Shown: positions 8,621 to 17,786 of the stretch, in pieces
Layout of the letters: every line of letters starts with the position of its first letter
How positions within the stretch are numbered: position 1 is the first letter of the stretch
From: Chromera velia
Lineage: Eukaryota; Sar; Chromeraceae
Reading direction: 5' to 3'
DNA length: 23,159 nucleotides
NCBI GenBank assembly: GCA_018398765.1
Contig: JAHBMJ010001354.1
Location: 9,098 to 32,256 of the forward strand
Translations under genes and position numbers: made by a program
The notes under the pieces: model-generated
What the model saw: only the letters and a program-made list of their open reading frames with translations
Told to the model about the DNA's origin: nothing
Databases searched by the model: none

Positions 8621-9362
8621 ATGGACGTAAGGTACGGTCGCCAGATGTGGGCAGCAAGGAAATATGCGCAGGTGATGATGTTCTGCCGGTACGGGACGAG
8701 CAACTCGTTTGAGGTGTACGACATGCTCACAGGAGTGGCACAGTGTGTGATATGCTACATAATGCCAGTGTCAGGAGGTTGCGTACTGAAAGCGTGGATC
8801 GGGTACTTCCGAGAACCGCCCCAGGTGATTCTGACCGACTGGAAGGACGCAGAGCTTTTGAGGTGGAAAACAAAGCAGGTAGACAGTTCTATCCAGGTGA
8901 TGGTGGCTCCATGGTTTGCGTAGCCCTAGCCCTAGAGCTCTGCAGAGATCAGTCTGATGTTTCGTTGTGCAGGGAACTCATATACTGCACTGCTTGAGAC
9001 AAAGACCGCCACGTACTGAGGAACAAGTGCAAGGAATGCACAGTCTTGCCACAGAAAAAGAAAATAGAAGACGGCTGAAGATTGCGAGTACACTGAAAGA
9101 GCGAGGACATGAAAAAAAGAAGAGAAAGCGAAGACGCCGGAGAAGGAAAAGTCAAGGTGCAAGGTCTGAAGACGATATGAGAAATGAATTTGAATCAGTG
9201 GAGTCATCGGAGGGGAGTGAGAGGCAAAATAAACAGGCAAGCCAAGCCACCGAGAGTAAAGAGAGAAATAGTAATGCAATCAGCTGGCGGGAGAAGCCAC
9301 AAATGCCGGAAGTGAAAGAAAAAGAGAGTGACATCAGCTTTAAAAGCGGTAGAGTGTCCTAA
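8621..9362 (+). pseudogene. degraded integrase core, internal copy 1
   Basis: The first frame (8621-8923) contains VYDMLTGVAQ, then REPPQVILTDW, resembling the integrase core around its second catalytic Asp (usually in a TDNG context). After a TAG stop at 8921 the similarity resumes in another frame (8967-9362): GTHILHCLRQRPPRTEEQVQ then GMHS, which resembles the P-x-TNGQVE-R-x-N block. Here the residue aligned with the catalytic Glu is Gln. A Lys/Arg-rich and Glu/Ser-rich tail follows. With a shifted frame, a stop and a lost Glu this is not an active integrase. The assignment is by motif resemblance only. Confidence 0.45.
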
Positions 9363-9634
9363 GAGAGCTTTTGTTGAGGGAACTGGAGAGCTATTGGGCA
9401 ACCCGCAGCAGTAGAAACAAAACAAAGTAGCAACTTCATTTGAACAACAGAAATAGGTTCTAAGAAGCTAAGCAGTGATGAACTTCAAAACACATGCAGG
9501 ACGGAGCGGTCAGTCTGTCCGTTGGGGTAAGAGGGGGAGTATGCAGTCGCATCCTCCTGCATCAGTGCCCCACAGCCCAGACTAATTAATATAGCAAGTC
9601 CAAAAGAAAGAGAGGGGAGGAACCAACAAATGAA

Positions 9635-9982
9635 GTGAAATGCAGAGGATTCGGAAGTAAAAGGAAAAAGGAAAAGTTGCAGGAATCGGAAATGCAGGTA
9701 CAGAGCAAGTTACTTGCCACAGACCCTGATGTATAAATCAAAACAGATTCTGAAGAGAAAGAAACTTTGTCAAAGGTGATAGTGCAAGTAAAGAAACAAG
9801 TGGCGAAGAAAGAAATAAAACAGGAGAAGCCCCAAAAGAAAACGACAAGCAGCCTCTTCGGAGAGATTGGAAAGAAGCTCCACAAAGGAAACTAAGAAGT
9901 GAAACAGAGTGAGAACAGTCGGCGGGTTCAGAGGGGAGTAAGCTTCTCTGATAGACCTTTAGCCATGATGAGAAGAAAATGA
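9635..9982 (+). pseudogene. charged ORF of internal copy 1, broken by two stops
   Basis: This is the counterpart of the open frame at 11801-12148. It has in-frame TAA stops at 9734-9736 and 9893-9895 where copy 2 has CAA, both single C-to-T changes. Confidence 0.5.
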
Positions 9983-10021
9983 GAAGAGAGAAGAAAATAG
10001 AAAGAGAAAAGGAAAGAGAGA

Positions 10022-10170
10022 GTGAAAGAGGAGGAGGAAGAGGAAGAGAAAGACAAGGAGTTGTTGACTAAGATGTTTAGGACTGGGGACGTCGTGACCA
10101 TAAGATCACAGTCAAGGTCTGATGGACTTGGAGCGACTTGGAGGATAGTGAGCGCACCGGATGAGAGGGG
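10022..10170 (+). pseudogene. integrase C-terminal-like segment, internal copy 1
   Basis: After a Glu-rich run the frame reads FRTGDVVTIRSQSRSDGLGA, then TWRIVSAP. The GD-x-V...W-x-V pattern recalls the small SH3-like C-terminal domain of Ty3/gypsy integrases. It ends at the polypurine tract, and the frame runs on into LTR2 to 10303. Resemblance is weak but the position is right. Confidence 0.3.
10159..10170 (+). other. polypurine tract before LTR 2
   Basis: GGATGAGAGGGG lies directly against the first base of LTR2, the expected plus-strand primer site. The equivalent before LTR3 is at 12325-12336. Confidence 0.65.
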
Positions 10171-10628
10171 TGTGAAAAGGTTGGCGCCGCCACCGGGTGC
10201 GGCCGCCTTTCTGAACATCCGCTGCCCTCACTTGCAGGAATCGGGGGCCACCGACACGCCACACACATACGCGCGAGGAAATGTATGCATACACGAGAAT
10301 TGATTGAACCAATCTGCATATATGTATGCATGGGAAATTGCTTCACTGATCGATGGAATGCGATTGATTGTATGTTGAACTACTCTGCACCAAGCCTCAA
10401 ACAGATCTTGATCTCCATGAATCAAGAACTCTTCGATAGGTCTGATGGTACGGACTGAGCACAGACTTCCTGAATGAGATCAGTAGAGGTCGTGCTACGA
10501 ATCTTTCCTCGTATGAAAATCTAGCGAGTATATATAGAGAGAGACCGTCTTGGTCCGGGTCCATCCATGAACAAAGGTTGAGGGTTGGCATGCGAGAATC
10601 AGACCCCACGTATAACCAAACCTTTCGC
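10171..10628 (+). repeat. LTR 2 (shared central LTR)
   Basis: This 458-bp LTR serves as 3' LTR of the first internal region and 5' LTR of the second. No target duplication separates the two units here. Confidence 0.85.
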
Positions 10629-10645
10629 TGGTGCTCCGTCAGTGG
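10629..10645 (+). other. primer-binding site, internal copy 2
   Basis: TGGTGCTCCGTCAGTGG directly follows LTR2. It differs from copy 1 by one G/A change at a CpG. Confidence 0.6.
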
Positions 10646-10786
10646 GCAGAGACCGTCGATTCAGGTCTGCTGTTCTCGTTGACCTTTCAGGGAAGACTGG
10701 AGAGCGTAGACGCATCAGACTGAGTGGGAGTAGAAAGTAGAAGCAGGAAAGAGAAAAACAGGACAGAGTGGTAAGATTTAGTAAAG

Positions 10787-11528
10787 ATGGACGTAAGGTA
10801 CGGTCGCCAGATGTGGGCAGCAAGGAAATATGGGCAGGTGATGATGTTCTGCCGGTACGGGACGAGCAACTCGTTTGAGGTGTACGACATGCTCACAGGA
10901 GTGGCGCGGCGTGTGATATGCTACATAATGCCAGTGCCAGGAGGTTGCGTACTGAAAGCGTGGATCGGGTACTTCCGAGAACCGCCCCAGGTGATTCTGA
11001 CCGACTGGAAGGACGCAGAGCTTTTGAGGTGGAAAGCAAAGCAGGTAGACAGTTCTATCCAGGTGATGGTGGCTCCATGGTTTGCGTAGCCCCAGCCCCA
11101 GAGCTCTGCAGAGATCAGTCTGATGTTTTGTTGTGCAGGGAACTCACATACTGCACTGCTTGAGACAAAGACCGCCACGTACCGAGGAACAAGTGCAAGG
11201 TATGCACAGTCTTGCCACAGAAAAAGAAAATAGAAGACGGCTGAAGATTGCGAGTGCACTGAAAGAGCGAGGACACGAGAAAAAGAAGAGAAAGCGAAGA
11301 CGCAGGAGAAGGAAAAGTCAAGGTGCGAGGTCTGAAGACGATGTGAGAAATGAATTTGAATCAGTGGAGTCATCGGAGGGGAGTGAGAGGCAAAATAAAC
11401 AGGCAAGCCAAGCCACCGAGAGTAAAAAGAGAAGTAGCAATGCAATCAGCTGGCGGGAGAAGCCACAAATGCCGGAAGTGAAGGAAAAAGAGAGTGACAT
11501 CAGCTCCAAAAGCGGCAGAGTGTCCTAA
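10787..11528 (+). pseudogene. degraded integrase core, internal copy 2
   Basis: It has the same organisation as copy 1: frame one at 10787-11089 with VYDMLTG and VILTDW, a stop, then the EEQVQGMHS block in a second frame (11133-11528). The same frame break, stop and Glu-to-Gln change occur in both copies, so the damage predates the duplication of the unit. Confidence 0.45.
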
Positions 11529-11800
11529 GAGAGCTTTTGTTGAGGGGACTGGAGAGCTATTGGGCAACCCGCAGCAGCAGAAACAAAACAAAGCAGCAAC
11601 TTCATTTGAACAACAGAAATAGGTTCTAAGAAGCTAAGCAGTGATGAACTTCAAAACACATGCAGGACGGAGCGGTCAGTCTGTCCGTTGGGGCAAGAGG
11701 GGGAGTATGCAGTCGCATCCTCCTGCATCGGTGCCCCACAGCCCAGACTAATTGATATAGCAAGTCCAAAAGAAAGAGAGGGGAGGAACCGACAAATGAA

Positions 11801-12148
11801 GTGAAATGCAGAGGATTCGGAAGTGAAAGGAAAAAGGAAAAGTTGCAGGAATTGGAAATGCAGGTACAGAGCAAGTTACTTGCCACAGACCCTGATGTAC
11901 AAATCAAAACAGATTCTGAAGAGAAAGAAACTTTATCAAAGGTGATAGTGCAAGTAAAGAAACAAGTGGAGAAGAAAGAAACAAAACAGGAGAAGCCCGA
12001 AAAGAAAACGACAAGCAGCCTCTTCGGAGAGATTGGAAAGAAGCTCCACAAAGAAAACCAAGAAGTGAAACAGAGTGAGAACAGTCGGCGGGTTCAGAGG
12101 GGAGCAAGCTTCTCTGATAGACCTTTAGCCATGATGAGAAGAAAATGA
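11801..12148 (+). CDS. Lys/Glu-rich ORF of internal copy 2, 115 residues
   Basis: This frame opens with GTG at 11801; no ATG start is certain. It encodes a highly charged protein, with about half of the residues Lys, Glu, Arg, Asp or Gln, probably coiled coil in its middle (KVIVQVKKQVEKKETKQE). It lies between the integrase-core and integrase-tail remnants. I do not recognise a family. The equivalent frame in copy 1 has two stops, so this copy is the better preserved one. Confidence 0.3.
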   Translation: MKCRGFGSERKKEKLQELEMQVQSKLLATDPDVQIKTDSEEKETLSKVIVQVKKQVEKKETKQEKPEKKTTSSLFGEIGKKLHKENQEVKQSENSRRVQRGASFSDRPLAMMRRK

Positions 12149-12187
12149 GAAGAGAGAAGAAAATAGAAAGAGAAAAGGAAAGAGAGA

Positions 12188-12336
12188 GTGAAAGAGGAGG
12201 AGGAAGAGGAAGAGAAAGACAAGGAGTTGTTGACTAAGATGTTTGGGACTGGGGACGTCGTGACCATAAGATCACAGTCAAGGTCTGATGGACTTGGAGC
12301 GACTTGGAGGATAGTGAGCGCACCGGATGAGGGGGG
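12188..12336 (+). pseudogene. integrase C-terminal-like segment, internal copy 2
   Basis: Counterpart of 10022-10170: the same Glu-rich run and GTGDVVTIRSQSRSDGLGA motif, ending at the polypurine tract 12325-12336. The frame continues into LTR3 to 12469. Confidence 0.3.
12325..12336 (+). other. polypurine tract before LTR 3
   Basis: GGATGAGGGGGG abuts LTR3, matching the tract before LTR2 with one change. Confidence 0.65.
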
Positions 12337-12792
12337 TGCGAAGAAGTTGGCGCCGCCACCGGGCGCGGCCGCCTTTCTGAACATCCGCCGCCCTCACTTG
12401 CACGAATCGGGGGCCACCGACACGCCACACACATACGCGCGAGGAAATACATGCATACACGAGAATTGATTAAACCAATCTGCATACATATATGCATGGG
12501 AAATTGCTTCACTGATCGATGGAATACGATTGATTGTATGTTGAACTACTCTGCACCAAGCCTCAAACAGATCTTGATCTCCATGAATCAAGAACTCTTC
12601 GATAGGTCTGATGGTACGGACTGAGCACAGACTTCCTGAATGAGATCAGTAGAGGTCGTGCTAGGAATCTTTCCTCATATGAAAATCTAGCGAGTATATA
12701 TATAGAGAGACCGTCTTGGTCCAGGTCCATCCATGAACAAAGGTTGAGGGTTAGCGTGCGAGAATCAGACCCCACGTAACCAAACCTTTTGC
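12337..12792 (+). repeat. LTR 3
   Basis: Terminal LTR of 456 bp, starting TGCGAAGAAG and ending CCTTTTGC. The right target-site copy CATAT (12794-12798) follows. Confidence 0.85.
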
Positions 12793-12798
12793 TCATAT

Positions 12799-12905
12799 AC
12801 ATCATCTGACTTGGTGCTGTGCAATGGTGCAGAGCTCCTACCTCTTCTCATAGGTGTACAATCAGAGAGGCGAGATCGATCAAGGTACCAGGCGGTCGTA
12901 GTAGT
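12799..12905 (-). pseudogene. upstream continuation of the LINE reading frame
   Basis: When one CATAT copy is removed with the LTR array, the frame from 7478-8000 continues here without a stop for about 36 codons, until TAA at 12906-12908. It supports the view that the array landed inside an older LINE copy. The peptide itself (e.g. KSDDVYELVYE over the junction) matches no family I recognise. Confidence 0.35.
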
Positions 12906-12908
12906 TTA

Positions 12909-13284
12909 CGCGGCTGCAGGCTCCCCATGCATGCAGGCCACGCGCGGGTCGGGCCCAGAAGGCATGTACATGTGCGCGCGCGTTTATATTGTACAATGCG
13001 GTATTCAACATATGATCAACAAGCTCTAAGTTATCTTAGTTATGTAACCTGGGCTTTAGGGCTTAGTCTAGGCCTTACACTAAAATTTTTTTTGTAAAAA
13101 ACAATTATGCAGCTTTTTAAGCCTTTTTTTTTAATTTTTTTCAATCAACCTAGAAATCAACAACTATATCCCTTATAGTAAAGACCCGGCCCTTAGACCC
13201 CTTCTTCTAGTATATTAAAGTCTACGAGTAAGGGCCTGTAAGGCTAAGTAAGCCCTACACTAGTACATACAAAAAAAATATATT
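12909..13284. other. spacer, no gene seen
   Basis: This is AT-rich DNA with poly-A/T runs. GGGCTTAG- and GGCCT-type fragments recur loosely (about 13050-13075 and 13225-13260). Nothing gene-like is visible. Confidence 0.5.
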
Positions 13285-13583
13285 GTGGCGTTAGCTGTAA
13301 TGTAGGAATAGAGGAACGATCTGAATAGTTACGGTAAAATTAGTTATAAAAAAAACGTAACTTCACGTTTTCTTGAAATGGGTCTATATCTTACGTTAAA
13401 AACGTAACCTTAAGATTTTAAGGCCTATGGTCCCTTCCGCTCGGAGAGAAGAAGGGGAGATGGAGAAGAAGAATTAAGATGAAGTCATGGAGGGTCACGC
13501 ACGAGGCTGGAGTAGTAGCTACAGCTGCAGAGATTGAACATGAAAATATGTAACAAAGTTGTATTAGTTACGGCTAACGCCAC
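13285..13583. mobile_element. 299-bp MITE-like element
   Basis: Terminal inverted repeats of 16 bp, GTGGCGTTAGCTGTAA (13285-13300) and the complement of TTACGGCTAACGCCAC (13568-13583), match with one mismatch. No ORF of note is inside. The flanks are A/T runs, so the target duplication is uncertain. Confidence 0.65.
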
Positions 13584-14701
13584 TATGTAAAAAAAAAATA
13601 AAAGATCAGAAAAACTTTTTTTATTGATTTAGGCAAGAGCAATACTTAATAGGCAAACAACTGTTGTTCAAGTGTTGCAAGAGTATTGTACCAAAAACTA
13701 TATACTTTTTGGTTAATAAATAAACTAGTAAATAATAAAAGAAATAAATTAAAGAACGGAAACTTTTTTTAATGAAGTGTAAGACCTACCGCTAAGTGTG
13801 TAGTTTACATATTTTCCTAGATATTTTCTAACTTTCAAGATTGTTCAAAGTGAATTGACTCATGTATAAACTTCTTTTTATAATTACTAGTACTAGTATA
13901 ATTGTAAGAAATGAAATGGTCTACATAGGTATACATGGATTTACTATCATTTATAATAGAAGATTTAGAGCTTCAGCCTAGGCTTTAGCCTAGGTTTCAG
14001 CCAACGCTTAAGAAGAACCTTGCCACTAGCCTTGCCAGTCACGTTTCCTCAAGATCTTAAATTTGCAAACGGTGATAACATTGAATCATCTGACGTATCA
14101 CACAAATCTTCTTTCAACCCCCCCTCTGTGTATTTTGGTCAATTAAAAGGAAGGGGCCCGGGGGCGGGAAAACAGAGAGAGCAGGGAAAAGAAATAAGAG
14201 TAGAGACTGCTAGAGCGAAGAAAAAAGTTTGTCGGCAACCTTTCTGAGTATTCATACAAGTATTATGATTTTAGGCGGTCTTGAATTTTATTTGGGCGAC
14301 TGTTTAGTAGGTCGATCAGACTTGATCTATAAGTGTACAAATAAAATTGAATCATAGTACATTCAAATATTTTCTTTAAAAAAAATAGGAAACTCAGTTT
14401 AAAAAAAACAAAAATAAATTTTTAGTAGAAGGCCTAGCTCACTCTAAGACTCTAAGTTGAAGTCTAAGTCAAAGTCAACCTTCTGGCCTCCGCAAGTCAA
14501 TCTTTAGTTCAATCTCCTTCCCCGCTTTTAGTTATTTATACTATCATTGGTCCATCAAACATATTGCAGAAGGATCAATGAGATATCGAGCTTTTGATCT
14601 GAGAGGCACTCTGATAATGAGTCAGATGTAGTCAGTTGAGATAACGCTCAAAACAAAGACAATTCAGAGTTTAATTTTCCTTTACAGCTTGGCTCTGAAG
14701 G
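13584..14701. other. AT-rich spacer, no gene seen
   Basis: Poly-A and poly-T runs dominate. There is a palindromic CCTAGG-rich patch near 13975-13998. A short frame near 14020-14247 lacks an ATG and codon bias, and I do not call it. The part next to 14702 is probably the 3' UTR of the minus-strand gene. Confidence 0.5.
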
Positions 14702-16590
14702 TCACGCGTCCTGCACGCCTGGTGGGATAGTACCTGCGTAGGCGGCTTGGGCTCCACTGACGAGCGTGATTGTCCCTCCCCAAATTGCTCCCCCTGCAAC
14801 AGTTAAGGGGAACGTGACGGCAAGAGAACCAGGCAGGAGGAGGACGTGGGCAAAGCCCGCAAACACCCCTTGGAAAAAAGGAAAGCCACCAGGTTGGTGC
14901 CAAGTCGCCAGAGTGGCACCCCCCCCAGCGACCATAACAAATACAACAGAGAGAGGAAGTGGTGTGGCTGTGGTGATCGACAACATGACAGCAGAGGCAA
15001 CTGCCCCCCCCGCTACTCCCCTTGCCACCCAGGGGAAGACCAGGGGAGCCTGCTTTGCGGCTGCACAGAGTTCCAGCAACAGGGACAGGATGGACAGTAC
15101 TGTTTTGCCCGACAGTACGTCTGTCACTGACAGATTGGGGGGTTGAAGAAGCACGTCCACTACCTGTTCGAGGATAGATGTTGCCTCCTCAACTTTTTTC
15201 ACTCTCTCTTCAAGCTGTTGGTCTATGGATTCTCTGGCCTTTCTTTCTTCTTTTAGACCTGCGTGGAGGGTACAGTTCATGTTGTCGTCAGCGGATTCTC
15301 TGGCCTTTCTTTCTTCTTTCAGACCTGCCTGGAGGGCACGGTTCATGTTGTCGTCAGGGGATTCTCTGGCCTTTGTTTCTTCTTTGAGACCTGCCTGGAG
15401 GGCACGGTTCATGTTGTTGTCAGCGGATTCTCTGGCCTTTCTTTCTTCTTTCAGACCTGCCTGGAGGGCACGGTTCATGTTGTCGTCAAGGGATTCTCTG
15501 GCCTTTGTTTCTTCTTTCAGACCTGCCTGGAGGGCACGGTTCATGTTGTCGTCAGCGGATTCTCTGGCCTTTCTTTCTTCTTTCAGACCTGCCTGGAGGG
15601 CACGGTTCATGTTGTCGTCAGCGGATTCTCTGGCTTTCTTTCTTCTTTGAGACCTCCCTGGAGGGCACGGTTCATGTTGTTGTCAGCGGATTCTCTGGCC
15701 TTTGTTTCTTCTTTCAGACCTGCCTGGAGGGCACGGTTCATGTTGTTGTCAGCGGATTCTCTGGCCTTTCTTTCTTCTTTCAGACCTGCCTGGAGGGCAC
15801 GGTTCATGTTGTCGTCAGCGGATTCTCTGGCTTTCTTTCTTCTTTGAGACCTGCCTGGAGGGCACGGTTCATGCTGTCTCTGATTCTCTGGCCTTTCCTT
15901 CTTCTTTGAGACCTGCCTGGAGGGCACGGTTCATGTTGTCGTCAGCGGATTCTCTGGCCTTTCTTTCTTCTTTGAGACCTGCCTGGAGGGCACGGTTCAT
16001 GTTGTCGTCAGCGGATTCTCTGGCCTTTCCTTCTTCTTTGAGACCTGCTTGGAGGGTAGAGTTCAGATGGTGGTCTGCAGTCTCCCTTCCTTTCTTCTCT
16101 GCCTGAAGGAGAGACTGCACTGTGCTTTGTAGTTCCTTGTCGGCAACTCGCCTCTCTGCCCTCTCCCTCTCCATAGTATGATAGTGTGCTCTCTCTCTCA
16201 TGTAGAGGACACCGGAGAAGAGACCTGCGAGAACCAACATAAGAAAAAACAGAACAAGGTTGCATTTTGTTATGGAACTTGTCCATCCTGGCCGTCTGAT
16301 TTTGATAATATTCACTACCCGGGGTGCTGGGAAAAGCTGGCTGATGAGGCCGCTGTACGACGCATGCTGGAGGGGGTGGGGCTCTGGCTCTTCCATCGGG
16401 AAGTTGGGGTAGCGACCGAGCCTCAGGTCTTCTCTTAGATGGGGATCTGAGCGGAGACGAACAAACGGGGGAGGGCTATGGGGAGGGTGTGCAAGAGTCT
16501 GACGTGGAGGTACCTCGTCCTCGGGCGCGGCCGCTCGCTGGCGACTTGGGGTGTGTGTGGGCACCCGTCTATCTGACTGTTGTCGACCAC
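14702..16590 (-). CDS. membrane protein with 22-residue coiled-coil repeats, frame broken
   Basis: The N-terminal part (16590 to about 15890) has a Pro/Arg-rich cytosolic-type region, then a TM helix CNLVLFFLMLVLAGLFSGVL (residues 101-120 counted from 16564), then Glu/Arg-rich coiled coil. Next come 13 units of 22 residues with core NRALQAGLKEERKARES. The C-terminal part ends after about 165 residues with four or so hydrophobic stretches (e.g. SVVFVMVAGGGATLATW) and a TGA at 14702-14704. I recognise no family. The first codon at 16564 is GTG, so the start is upstream: a good acceptor (CAG, 16591-16593) sits before 16590. Repeat-unit deletions of 4, 1 and 1 bp cause a stop at 15869-15871; the sum (-6) returns to the original frame by 15610. 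It is a pseudogene, a mis-assembly, or spliced around the damage. Confidence 0.6.
15227..16078 (-). repeat. 13-unit 66-bp coding minisatellite
   Basis: GTTCATG anchors occur at 15275, 15341, 15407, 15473, 15539, 15605, 15670, 15736, 15802, 15867, 15929 and 15995, with a last divergent unit at 16061. Spacing is 66 bp except for 65, 65 and 62. Units are nearly identical in the middle and more diverged at both ends, which indicates recent expansion from the centre. At 22 residues each unit equals two 11-residue turns, as in hendecad coiled coils. Confidence 0.92.
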
Positions 16591-16706
16591 CTGCATGGAG
16601 CAGAAAGGTGAAATTGAGATATTGATTTAGTGAGATCGAGCAAAAGCTTCGATGACAGGTACTGGAAAGCCCAGAAAGTTACATGTACACGAATGTTCCT
16701 TCACAC

Positions 16707-16830
16707 CTGCGTGCTTGGTGAGCAGATAAGGACGGTTTGGTTGACGACAGGCAAAGGGAGCGGCCAGAAAGCACCCGACAACAGCTAAAGCAACAGTGAT
16801 CACAAAGCGGTGTGTACGAAAAACCGGGGA
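16707..16830 (-). CDS. possible upstream exon with signal-peptide-like segment
   Basis: On the minus strand an open stretch reads TVALAVVGCFLAAPFA and ends GCA-G before GTGTGA (donor at 16706). Joined to the acceptor at 16591-16593 the phase fits (G plus GT gives Gly) and the intron would be 116 bp, shorter than those of the alpha-COP gene. No ATG lies between the upstream TGA (16831-16833) and this segment, so a further exon would be needed. Confidence 0.3.
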
Positions 16831-16833
16831 TCA

Positions 16834-17526
16834 AGTGTCACTGCATGCCTGACAGTGAAAAGAACATGCAAGGGAGAAGTTGGTACAAAAACTGTACATC
16901 AGATTATCGATGCATGTTAGCTCTTATTCCAAGAACTGTTGTCGAGGGTGCCCGTTCAATCAGGACAAAGGAGAAATCGCAAAACAACAGGAAAGCCAAC
17001 GCCGACCTTGGGACATGGCCGGACGTGCGGACATGCCAGCTCAAGCACGTCAACACCACTTCTCACTGTTAGTTCTCAGACACTCAAACTCCTTGTGTCT
17101 AGCAAACGGGATGGTCACGTCCCGAAGCAATGATAAGGCACGAAGGAGGAAAGAAAAACTTCAACCTAGCTGAATCAACGGAATGCAAAGAGCAGTTGAG
17201 CTTAATTCACTCCTTCACAGAGCAAGCATGCAAGCATCCAGTCTGTGGGTAATCCAGTCATGACCTGTGCAGAATGTGCCAAGGATTGAATGATGAGCTG
17301 GATCATTGAAACGGTCGTCAGATGCAGTTGCTACGTTGACGTGCGTCTTCGGAGAAGATGCATGAGACTGATGAGTTGTCAGAGTTGTATAAACATATAA
17401 TATATGTGTTCATGCACTGTGTTGCAGCTGATTGTGTATGTATTCCGCGTGCGTTGCATGTACGCGTGCGCGCATGTTGCATGCATGTATGCATGCTCGT
17501 CGACCGCACGCACGTACGTGTTGCTT
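16834..17526. other. spacer, no gene seen
   Basis: Frames of 80-100 codons exist here on the plus strand, but their peptides look like random sequence rich in Cys, His and Arg. The stretch 17440-17515 is rich in GCATGC and ACGT palindromes. Confidence 0.45.
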
Positions 17527-17729
17527 GGGGGACTCGTACAAAATATACTTTATGCAACGGCGTTGCATCGCGATCAGTTTACCGATTGCATAAGGCGGCG
17601 GCGTGTATGTATTACATGCCAGAATGAGGCGGCGCCCATGCAGAGGGACCACCTCTGTATAAGACCCCCCCCCCTCCAGCCCGACCTCTTATGCAGCGCC
17701 GTTGCATAAAGAATTTTGTACGAGCCCCC
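17527..17729. mobile_element. 203-bp MITE-like foldback element
   Basis: Inverted repeats of about 40 bp end the element: left 17527-17568 begins GGGGGACTCGTACAAAAT, and right 17691-17729 reads, reversed, GGGGGCTCGTACAAAAT. They differ by a few indels and one substitution. Each arm carries its own small palindrome (TGCAACGGCGTTGCA on the left). No ORF is inside. No clear target duplication was found. Confidence 0.65.
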
Positions 17730-17786
17730 TTGTCACATGCATGTACAGTATATACACGTTTTTTCTTTTTTCGGTCTATATTATGC

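Larger units (their letters stand above)
8001..12792 (+). mobile_element. tandem LTR retrotransposon array, LTR-internal-LTR-internal-LTR
   Basis: Three LTRs of about 460 bp (8001-8462, 10171-10628, 12337-12792) separate two internal regions of exactly 1708 bp each (8463-10170, 10629-12336). The LTR ends carry short inverted repeats, TGTGAAAGG and CCTTTCAC in the first copy. A tRNA-complementary primer-binding site follows LTR1 and LTR2, and a polypurine tract precedes LTR2 and LTR3, so the element is on the plus strand. One target duplication (CATAT) flanks the whole array, not each unit. The internal regions hold integrase remnants next to the 3' LTR, a Ty3/gypsy-like order, and no recognisable gag, protease or reverse transcriptase. 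It is a non-autonomous, degraded element. Confidence 0.85.

Noticed and set aside
8419..8712. A 97-codon frame at the LTR1/internal boundary
   Set aside because: It crosses the LTR end and primer site and overlaps the integrase-like frame; it is an accidental frame.
13040..14000. A larger inverted-repeat element with CCTAGGCTTTAG-like ends
   Set aside because: The similarity of the two ends is patchy and rests on simple GGCTTAG-type motifs.
15225..16106. Long plus-strand frames of 130-190 codons over the 66-bp repeats
   Set aside because: Because 66 is a multiple of 3, several frames stay open across the array. The plus-strand peptides (FFFQTCLEG-type) are antisense shadows; the minus-strand frame has the non-repetitive TM domains at both ends.
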